From assembly GCF_903815225.1 (NCBI RefSeq), contig NZ_LR813084.1, positions 3,142,501 to 3,206,500 on the forward strand: a stretch of 64,000 nt of DNA. Direction: 5' to 3'. Below, one piece after another: positions 29,900 to 37,200 of this stretch. Under the pieces are notes generated by a model. That model had not been told where the DNA came from and searched no databases. It saw only the letters and a list, made by a program, of their open reading frames with translations. A program made the translations under genes and the position numbers. The first letter of the stretch is position 1. Every line of letters begins with the position of its first letter. The stretch comes from Delftia tsuruhatensis (GTDB lineage Bacteria > Pseudomonadota > Gammaproteobacteria > Burkholderiales > Burkholderiaceae_C).

Positions 29900-30256
29900 T
29901 CAGATATAGACGTCCACCACCATGCCAACACCGGGGTCCTTGCCGCCCTGCTCGGCGCCTTGGCGCTGCGACCGGAGCTCTGCCGCCTGCTGCTCCTCGC
30001 GCTGCCTGTCCAGCCGGGCCTGCTGCTGCGCGCGCATCAGCGCCTCGATCTGGCTTTGCACCATCATGATCTGGGACTGCAGCAGCTTGGCCTTCTGCTG
30101 CTTGGCCTTGGCGTCGATATCCTCGGAGGGCACCTGCTTGAGCGCCTGCTGCAGCTCCTGGAGCTTTCGCAGCAGGGCCGCAATGTCGTTGCCGCCCCCG
30201 CCAGACTGGGTCGCTGCACCGGAAGATGGAGTCGATGTGGGGGAAGACACTTGCAT
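29900..30256 (-). CDS. FlxA-like small coiled-coil protein
   Basis: 118 aa. A Ser/Thr/Gly-rich N terminus is followed by a long charged helix (DIAALLRKLQELQQALKQV...AKAKQQKAKLLQSQIMMVQSQIEALMRAQQQARLDRQREEQQ), then a Gly-rich tail ending VVDVYI. Composition and layout match the FlxA-like family, named for a flagellar-class gene of E. coli of unknown function. Neighbouring chemoreceptor suggests a link to motility, but this is inference. Confidence 0.65.
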   Translation of the reverse strand: MQVSSPTSTPSSGAATQSGGGGNDIAALLRKLQELQQALKQVPSEDIDAKAKQQKAKLLQSQIMMVQSQIEALMRAQQQARLDRQREEQQAAELRSQRQGAEQGGKDPGVGMVVDVYI

Positions 30257-30293
30257 GCCTTCTACATCGGCCTCTTCCTGGCGAACTGAAGAC

Positions 30294-30590
30294 TCACCCC
30301 AGCAACTGCCTCAGCACCCCGGCCGAAGCGATGCCGATCAGCACCGTGGGCAGAATCGGCAGCCGGCTCGCGGCCATCAGCGTCACCACCAGGGCCAGCA
30401 GATCCGCAGGTCGCTCGGCGACAAAGGCCGGCGCGATCACCGAGATCAGCACACAGCCCGGCAGGCACTCCATCACGTATTGCATGCGAGGGTTCAGCGT
30501 GCGCCCGCGCAACAGCAGATAGCCGATCACCCGCGTGAAATACGTGCTCGCCGCCATGAGCACCAGCGTCAACAGGGTTGAAGCCTCCAT
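30294..30590 (-). CDS. azlD: AzlD-family branched-chain amino acid exporter subunit
   Basis: 98 aa with three to four membrane segments (LLTLVLMAASTYFTRVIGYLLL, MECLPGCVLISVIAPAFV, ALVVTLMAASRLPILPTVLIGIASAGVL). The TYFTRVIGYLLLRG start is typical of AzlD. It begins 3 nt after azlC stops; the two proteins form one exporter of branched-chain or related amino acids. Confidence 0.9.
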   Translation of the reverse strand: MEASTLLTLVLMAASTYFTRVIGYLLLRGRTLNPRMQYVMECLPGCVLISVIAPAFVAERPADLLALVVTLMAASRLPILPTVLIGIASAGVLRQLLG

Positions 30591-30593
30591 GGC

Positions 30594-31331
30594 TCAGCTC
30601 CTGGGTGCCAGCAAGGCCGCGCAGGCCAGGCCAGACAAGGCGCCCGCAGCCACATACCAGGCACCGGGCACCAGCTTGTGGACCAGGGCCGCCGTCAACA
30701 GGCTCACCAGCCACGGACGACAGGCCCGCATGCCCTTCCACATGCCACGCAGCAACACCAGAAAGACCGCGGTGAACGCCATGTCGAAGCCGTACTGCTC
30801 CAGGTCCCCGATGCGCGGCCCCAGAAAGGCCCCTGCCGCGGTACACGACACCCAGGCCATGTACAGGCCCGCCGACACGCCCAGGTAGTACGGCAGGCTG
30901 ATCTGCCGGGCCGCATTGCGCTGCGCATCGGCCAGGGCCAGCGCCCAGCTCTCGTCGCACATGAAAAACAGTGCCGGCAGCGCACGGCGCCGAGGCAGAT
31001 GGCGCAGGTAAGGCGCCAGCGCCGCCCCCATCAGGATATGGCGGCAATTGACCAGAAAGGACATGGCCACGATCAGCAGCACATGCGGAGGCGACGTCCA
31101 CAGGCGGATGGCCGTGAACTCGGAGCCGCCGCCGAAGTTCATGCCCGTCATGAGCGGAACTTCCAGCGGGGCCAGCCCCTTTTGCACGGCCTGCGCGCCC
31201 AGCACCAGGGCAAAGGGCACGAAGCCCAGCATCACGGGAAGCGCATCCCTGAAGCCGCGCAAGGCCTCGGAACGGCGGGAAACGGAATCTGCCGCGACGG
31301 CAGTGGATGGAAGGGAAATGGATGAATTCAT
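30594..31331 (-). CDS. azlC: AzlC-family branched-chain amino acid exporter
   Basis: 245 aa from ATG 31331; frames further upstream lack homology. Blocks: GFRDALPVMLGFVPFALVLGAQAVQKGL, LLIVAMSFLVNCRHILMGAALAPYL, LFFMCDESWALAL and LPYYLGVSAGLYMAWVSCTAAGAFLG. The NCRHILMG and DESWAL signatures identify AzlC. Forms a two-gene operon with azlD. No strong ribosome site is seen before the start. Confidence 0.9.
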   Translation of the reverse strand: MNSSISLPSTAVAADSVSRRSEALRGFRDALPVMLGFVPFALVLGAQAVQKGLAPLEVPLMTGMNFGGGSEFTAIRLWTSPPHVLLIVAMSFLVNCRHILMGAALAPYLRHLPRRRALPALFFMCDESWALALADAQRNAARQISLPYYLGVSAGLYMAWVSCTAAGAFLGPRIGDLEQYGFDMAFTAVFLVLLRGMWKGMRACRPWLVSLLTAALVHKLVPGAWYVAAGALSGLACAALLAPRS

Positions 31332-31639
31332 GGAGAGCGGCGATTGTCTGCTTCTGCGGCTGGCATTTGCTGCCGATTCGCTCCGCCTGGGCTTCGATGA
31401 CAGCCTTCCATGCTGCCACCACATGCAATCACAGAATAATCTGCCGCAGGGCATGGCCACCACAGACAGGCAGGTGCGTCTCCCTGCTTCCGACGAGGCC
31501 GGCACCCCGTCCGCCGTTCACGCACGCCGGCAACCGCTGGCGCCTGCCATGGCACCACCCATCGCATGCCGCTGTGCCCGGAAGTGCCACAACGCCACGA
31601 TGAAACCCTCATCACTGCGTTTCACCTGAAAGGCTCACC
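31332..31639. other. Intergenic region between azlC and the DUF4148 gene
   Basis: 308 bp with divergent genes on both sides, so it must hold both promoters. No convincing promoter boxes, dyads or additional frames with family features were seen. Confidence 0.6.
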
Positions 31640-31951
31640 ATGCGCACTTCCCGCTTCATCACCCTGGCCGCCCTGACCCTTGGCCTGGCAGGCTCCGCCC
31701 TCGCCCAGGACGGCACCTATCCTGCAACGGTCACCGCCACCGCAGCCACCGGCATCAGCCGCGCCCAGGTCCTGGCCGACCTGGAAATGTGGCACCGCGC
31801 CGGCCTGACCTATCTGTCGGACCGGGAGATCGACTACCGGTCTGAGGAGTACCAGCGCGGCCTTGAACGCTACCGGCAACTGCTGGCGAGCCCTGCCTAC
31901 CAGGAGGCCGTGGCTCGGCTGGAGAAGGGGCATGCCGTGGCGAATAAATGA
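31640..31951 (+). CDS. Secreted DUF4148-family protein
   Basis: 103 aa. Sec signal MRTSRFITLAALTLGLAGSALAQ, then the short DUF4148 pattern ISRAQVLADLEMWHRAGL followed by a charged helix (YQRGLERYRQLLASPAYQEAVARL). Many paralogues occur in Burkholderiales; role unknown, probably periplasmic. Its 3' end lies only 23 bp from the first Rhs remnant, so it marks the left border of the toxin island. Confidence 0.85.
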   Translation: MRTSRFITLAALTLGLAGSALAQDGTYPATVTATAATGISRAQVLADLEMWHRAGLTYLSDREIDYRSEEYQRGLERYRQLLASPAYQEAVARLEKGHAVANK

Positions 31952-31973
31952 TGGACGGCGATGCGTACATTGA

Positions 31974-32240
31974 GGCCGCTGACGGTCTGGCTGTAGCCGC
32001 GTTCGCCTGTCGTGGGCAGCACTTCGCCAAGTCCTTAGATCAGCCACTGCCAGGCCACCTGCCCCTGCTGGTTGGTCAGGCGCCTGGGGGTGTTCAGGTG
32101 GTCCGTGTGGATGGCGTACAGGCGGCCATTGATCTCGGCCGCGATGGGCATGGGGCCGCTGGCCTTGGGCAGGTAGATGATTTCCGTGCTGTCGCTCTGG
32201 CCTGCGGGCGCTGCGCTGTTGGCGTACTGGCCCAGTACGG
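31974..32240 (-). pseudogene. Decayed Rhs core remnant (third copy)
   Basis: 267 bp close in sequence to the 3' core of the intact rhs gene. The reading GQSDSTEIIYLPKASGPMPI through TDHLNTPRRLTNQQGQVAWQWLI is followed by an in-frame TAA (TCA to TAA change). Homology continues past it ([18 protein letters not shown]) and then stops. No RHS end motif, toxin or immunity gene is attached. It is a scar of an earlier rhs cassette. Confidence 0.85.
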
Positions 32241-32339
32241 CCAAAAACTATCCAGTATCGCAAGCACCGCGCGCATCACTTTTAGCATGAGACGGTTCAA
32301 AGTACCGTAAATGACGCACACTACCGCACCCCATTTAAT

Positions 32340-32564
32340 TTATTCAATCCACCGAATCTCCCAACCCGACTCTTTTACGTAATCTCGTACTCTATCAATA
32401 TTTTCAACCCAGTTATCATAACCATCACTCATATTTTCATATTTTGAAGTCAAAATCAAGAAACCTGATGTATTGTCAAAATCTTCTATTATTTTCACAT
32501 AATTTCCAGATTCTTCTCCAGATAAAATTAATCCAACAGTGTTGATTTTTATATTCATATTCAA
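32340..32564 (-). CDS. Putative immunity protein of the displaced Rhs toxin cassette
   Basis: 74 aa, acidic: [20 protein letters not shown], then [26 protein letters not shown] and a closing WEIRWIE. It overlaps the end of the preceding toxin frame by 4 nt (ATGA), the usual layout of toxin and immunity genes. Visibly AT-rich compared with the flanking chromosome. No named family recognised; the size, charge and position support an immunity role. Confidence 0.6.
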   Translation of the reverse strand: MNMNIKINTVGLILSGEESGNYVKIIEDFDNTSGFLILTSKYENMSDGYDNWVENIDRVRDYVKESGWEIRWIE

Positions 32565-33397
32565 TTACCGAAAATTATGTGATTATTAGATATAGGCCTA
32601 TTACCTTTTGGAGCATACAACTCCAAATGTCCATGCGGCAATCCTGGCGCATGATTCCCAAGCAGTGAGTTTCCATCAATTCGGAACTGCCGAGTCCCGT
32701 CAATGCTCCTGAAGACTCCACTACCTGGCTTTCCTATTTCAACGTAATTTTTCCCAAAAAATCTTTGCCCTGCGCTCAAAAGTTCATCTGCTGACAACGT
32801 GAATCCACTAGTGATGTTTCCTCTACCTCCGAGAGTTTCAGCAATAACGCCATCAATTTTTGATGTCTGTTGTGCAGAACAAAACGCCCCCGACTCCACT
32901 CCCTCAGCAATCCCTCTCGCAATCGGCGCCATCCGCGAAACACCCGTCGGAATCTGCGCAACCAGCGGATTGATCGCCGCAGGTGAAGCCACCGCTCCGT
33001 TTACACCCGACGCCCCGGCAATGAACTCCGTGATCGCAGGCCCGTAACGGTAGTAAAGCCCCCGTCCCAACTCTGCGATCCTGTTCAACGCAACAACGGC
33101 GTTCAGACCATCCGGATCAATCGCATTGAGCGGATCACCCCCCACATACCCAAACCGATTCCACCCACCCGCCAACCCGATCGGGTCCGCCTGCACATAC
33201 CTCCCCGTCGCCGCATCGTAGTACCGGTGCAGGTTGTACGACAGCCCCGTCTCTTCATCGAACACCTGACCCGGATACCGCAGGTCGAACTTCACCACCT
33301 CCGCATAGCTGGGGCCGCTGACCGTCTGGCCGTAGCCGCGTTCGCCCGTCGTGGGCCGCACTTCGCCGAACCCTGAGATCAGCCACTGCCAGGCCAC
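32561..33397 (-). CDS. Orphan Rhs C-terminal toxin module (displaced rhs-CT)
   Basis: 278 aa from a GTG at 33397 that follows a TAG. Residues 1-175 repeat the 3' core of the intact rhs gene: [44 protein letters not shown], and the linker ending GAFCSA. The last 103 residues are unrelated to the intact gene and AT-rich; they contain [23 protein letters not shown] and LPHGHLEL, whose histidines suggest a nuclease-type active site (inference). The core homology extends upstream to 33480 but is broken by a nonsense codon and a 1-nt deletion, so it is probably silent unless recombined onto the intact gene. Confidence 0.7.
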   Translation of the reverse strand: MAWQWLISGFGEVRPTTGERGYGQTVSGPSYAEVVKFDLRYPGQVFDEETGLSYNLHRYYDAATGRYVQADPIGLAGGWNRFGYVGGDPLNAIDPDGLNAVVALNRIAELGRGLYYRYGPAITEFIAGASGVNGAVASPAAINPLVAQIPTGVSRMAPIARGIAEGVESGAFCSAQQTSKIDGVIAETLGGRGNITSGFTLSADELLSAGQRFFGKNYVEIGKPGSGVFRSIDGTRQFRIDGNSLLGNHAPGLPHGHLELYAPKGNRPISNNHIIFGN

Positions 33398-33480
33398 CTA
33401 CCCCTGCTGGTTGGTCAGGCGCCGGGGGTGTTCAGGTGGTCCGTGTGGATGGCGTACAGGCGGCCATTGATTTCTGCCGC
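32874..33480 (-). repeat. Rhs 3'-core homology block (orphan copy)
   Basis: 607 bp matching 34606-35195 of the intact rhs gene, with a variable patch just after the DPxGL codons. It ends exactly at the GAFCSA codons on the toxin side. It would serve as a recombination arm. Confidence 0.85.
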
Positions 33481-33506
33481 ATTGGAATAGTTTACCTAAA
33501 TCAGAT

Positions 33507-33941
33507 TTAGCATTCTATTTTCAGAAAATCTGATTGCGGATATTTTTTCAGAGGTGAAAAATCAGCCTTCCAAAAATCCACCTCATACAAACCACCTGCT
33601 TTATCTCCATAGACAGTAATTATCACCTGAACACCATCCTCATCAATATAGCTGGCTTCGGCTAGATTTTCACCAAAAACATTATTTTCTGACCCGATGA
33701 ATTTTATGCTTCCCATGCCGCCATCCGACATGTCATAAACCTCGCCAAATGTAATTTCATTTACAAATTTTGAAAATTTCTTGTGCCGAGATAGCAAAGC
33801 ATTCAAGAGTGCTTTTTCTTCTTCGCGCAGAAGCCGTACTTGGTTATCTTGGCAGCAAGAGGCTCTTATCCACGAGGATGCAGATTTGGCGTTAGTCATG
33901 GATAACATCAACGTCAAAAAGAAGAATTCAATTCTATGCAA
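33507..33941 (-). CDS. DUF6984-like putative immunity protein with a signal-like N terminus
   Basis: 144 aa. The N-terminal 20 residues (MHRIEFFFLTLMLSMTNAKS) look like a signal peptide; the rest (RLLREEEKALLNALLS, DMSDGGMGSIKF, LAEASYIDEDGVQVIITVYGDKAGGLYEVDFWKADFSPLKKYP) fits the small DUF6984-type family often found beside polymorphic toxins. It begins 10 nt after the stop of the EF-Tu-like gene and ends 27 bp before the orphan core block. Either a second immunity protein kept after loss of its toxin, or a partner of the intact toxin. AT-rich. Confidence 0.6.
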   Translation of the reverse strand: MHRIEFFFLTLMLSMTNAKSASSWIRASCCQDNQVRLLREEEKALLNALLSRHKKFSKFVNEITFGEVYDMSDGGMGSIKFIGSENNVFGENLAEASYIDEDGVQVIITVYGDKAGGLYEVDFWKADFSPLKKYPQSDFLKIEC

Positions 33942-33951
33942 CTAAAAAATG

Positions 33952-34275
33952 CTAAGTGCCTGAAAAATTCTCATCCTCCTCAATGACCTCCACTAATCCA
34001 CACCCAATTAATCTATTCATTTCAAGAATTTCAAACCTATCTCCCACATTGACAGAATTCTTAAAATACTCCCAACTGGGGAAAGTTATTCTTGCAGATA
34101 TTATTTCCCCTGGATAATGAATGAAATTATCCGAATATTCATGAAATCCACTAACCAAGTAATCAACACCCTTGAATCTATGATGGGGAGCATATCCACT
34201 TTTAATTCCTCCTGTTTTTGGAGTTTCAACATTTTCCTCAATTTTTATTAAGGCAATTATATTGTATCTACTCAT
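33952..34275 (-). CDS. Putative immunity protein resembling EF-Tu domain 3
   Basis: 107 aa, 2 nt after the toxin stop codon. The chain follows the last beta-barrel of elongation factor Tu: IIALIKIEENVETPKTGGIKSGYAP aligns with the strand carrying E..GGRHTPFF.GYRPQ; HYPGEIISARITFPS with MPGDNIKMVVTLIHP; and VGDRFEILEMNRLIGCGLVEVIE with [23 protein letters not shown]. The G-domain and domain 2 are absent. Position makes it the cognate immunity gene of the Rhs toxin. Acting as a decoy of EF-Tu is an inference. Confidence 0.65.
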   Translation of the reverse strand: MSRYNIIALIKIEENVETPKTGGIKSGYAPHHRFKGVDYLVSGFHEYSDNFIHYPGEIISARITFPSWEYFKNSVNVGDRFEILEMNRLIGCGLVEVIEEDENFSGT

Positions 34276-34277
34276 GT

Positions 34278-37200
34278 CTAGTATGCGTGATTAATAGATC
34301 TTAATGATTGATTGAGTTTATTTAAATCATCAATCCCTTGAATTGTCAGAACACCACTCCTAAATATGAACGGATCTATTTGACCATGGGTAATATTGAA
34401 ATTACCCAGAATATTTGTTGGAATGTCAACCCTTATTATTGCCGCATAATCCGATTGAAAATTTGAAAACTTCAGAACTTCATCAAATTGAAAACCAAAT
34501 TGCTTCATTTCGCTGCCATTAGGAGGAAACGAAAACTGCTTTGTTTTCATTATGCTATTGAATTCTTCCGGGCCAACTGCACGATAGAGACCAGTCGAGC
34601 CTCTAGCAGAACAAAACGCCCCCGACTCCACTCCCTCAGCAATCCCTCTCGCAATAGGCGTCATCCGCGAAACACCCGTCGGAATCTGAGCAACCAGCGG
34701 ATTGATCGCCGCAGGTGATGCCACCGCGCCATTGACCCCCGACGCCCCGGCAATGAACTCCGTGATCGCAGGCCCGTAACGGTAGTACAGGCCTTGCAGC
34801 CTGCCCAGCACAGGGTGCAGGCCTTGTGGGTCCACATCGTTGAGCGGGTTGTTGGCTACATACCCAAACCGATTCCACCCCCCAGCCAACCCGATCGGGT
34901 CCGCCTGCACATACCTCCCCGTCGCCGCATCGTAGTACCGGTGCAGGTTGTACGACAGCCCCGTCTCTTCATCGAACACCTGACCCGGATACCGCAGGTC
35001 GAACTTCACCGCCTCCGCATAGCTGGGGCCGCTGACCGTCTGGCCATAGCCACGATCTCCCGTGGTGGGCCGCACTTCGCCGAACCCTGAGATCAGCCAC
35101 TGCCAAGCCACCTGCCCTTGCTGGTTGGTCAGGCGCCGGGGGGTGTTCAGGTGGTCCGTGTGGATGGCGTACAGGCGGCCATTGATCTCTGCCGCGATGG
35201 GCATGGGGCCGCTGGCCGTGGGCAGGTAGATGACTTCCGTGCTGTCGCTCTGGCCTGCGGGCGCTGCGCTGTTGGCGCTGCGCTGGTTGGCGTACTGGCC
35301 CAGCACGGTGCTGCCCATGCCGTCCTCGGCGTACAGGGTCTGCACGGTGATGGGCTGGCCCGCTCCACGCGCATCGCTCTTGAGCACGCGCTGGCCCAGG
35401 GCGTTGTAGACGTAGCTGACGGCCCGTGCGTCGCTGGCGTCCGCGTATTCGCCGGCCTTGGCGATGCGGCCGTCGGCGCCGTAGTGCAGGTGCCTGTCGC
35501 CCTTCTTGACCAGGGCGCCCGCAGCGTCGTAGCTGAAGGCCACGTTGCTGGTCTGCGCTGCGCTGCCCGGGCGTTGCAGTGTCTGGGCATAGCCTTGCAG
35601 GCGGTTGCTGCCTGCGGCGATCTGGTAGTTGCGTTGCAGCGTGGAGGTGCCCGATGCCAGGGCATTGCTGTAGTGCACCTGGGTGCGGTTGCCATTGGCG
35701 TCCCAGGCGTAGCCGGAGGCGCTCAGCTCGATGGTGTCGGCCAGGCTCCAGCTCGTGGGCAGGGTGAGGCCGGCGGGGGCGCTGTGGGCGCTGGCCGTCA
35801 GGCGCCCCACGGCGTCGTAGCTGAAGGCGCTGGACAGCTTGGCCTGCTGCGCCGCCGCCGTGCCCGGCAGCATGTGCTGCTGCTGGATCAGGCTGATGCG
35901 GCCCGCGGCATCCCAGCTCAGGTTCAGCAGCTGGCTGCTGGCCAACTGGCCTGCGGTGTTGTAGCTGCGCTGCTCGGCCAGGGCCGCCGTGGCGCCGGGC
36001 TGCTGCACGAAGCCCGGCCACTGCCAGGCCGTGGGCTGGCCCAGGGGGCTCCAGGCCAGGCCGGTGACCAGGGGCTGGCCGTTCCATTGCAGGCCCGTGA
36101 TCTGGCCGGTGCTGTCGTACAGGTAGGTGGCCTGTTTGCCACTGGGGTAGGTGATGGCTTGCAGCTCGCCGGCACCGCCCTGGCCTGCGGGCACGTAGGC
36201 ATGGATCATCGACCGGGTGTCGCCACTGGCCAGGATCTGGGTCTTGCGCAGCACCCGGCCCAGGATGTCGCGCTGGTACTGGGTGGTAACGCCAGGGTCC
36301 TGGATCTCGCTGAGCTGGCCGACGCTGGCCTGAGGTGCACCGGGGCCGTTGTAGGTGTTGCCGGGCAGGTCGTAGCGCAGCGTGGAGACGGCGCTGGCCC
36401 CGTACTTGAGCTGGGTGGGGCGGCCCAGGGCGTCGCGCTGCACGGCCAGGCTGCGGCCCGTGGCGTCCTGGCTGGTGGCGATCAGGCCCAGGGCGTCGTA
36501 GGTGGCGGTGCTGTTGCCGGCGTCGGGGGTGGCCTCGGCCTTGGCGTTGCCCAGCGCATCGCGGGTATAGGTGGTGGTGACGCCCTTGAAGTCCTGGGCG
36601 GAGGTGACGGCGTCCAGGGCGTTGTAGCCGAGTGTGGCGCTGGCGTTGAGCGGGTCGGTGACCTTGGCGAGGCGGCGCAGGCCGTCGACTTGCAGCGTGG
36701 TGGTCTGCCCCAGGCCGTTGCGACCGGTGGCCAGGTCGCCGTTGGCGTCGTAGGTCCAAGCGGTGCTCTGGCTGCTGCCCAGGGTCTCTTCGCTGACGCG
36801 ATTGATGCTGTTGATGGAACGCTGCACCTGCCAAGCCACCCGGCCCCCGCCGTCCTGGATGGATTCACTGGTGCGGTTGTCCCAGGCATCCAGCATGTAC
36901 TGCCCGGAGTTGCCACGGTTGTCGCTCCAGCGATTGACGCGCAGGGCACCGTCGTATTGATAGGTGATGGCATAGCCATTGGCGAACGTGACGGTGCCCG
37001 GCATGCCATCAGGCAGGTAGGTGAGATGGGTCGACAAGCCGCCTGCGCTGAAGCTGCTCAGTTGTCCGCGCGGGTTGTAACTGTAGTTGCGCAGCAGGCC
37101 GGAGGGTTCGGTCGCGGTCAGGACGCGGCCAGCACCATCATGGGTGTACTGGCTGATACGGCCCTGCGGGTCGGTGACCTTGTTGAGGTTGCCCAGGGCG

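Noticed and set aside
31974..35290. Repeated blocks that could be mistaken for an insertion sequence or CRISPR-like repeat
   Set aside because: The repeats are coding Rhs core segments with YD/RHS motifs, not terminal inverted repeats or short spaced repeats, and no transposase is present.
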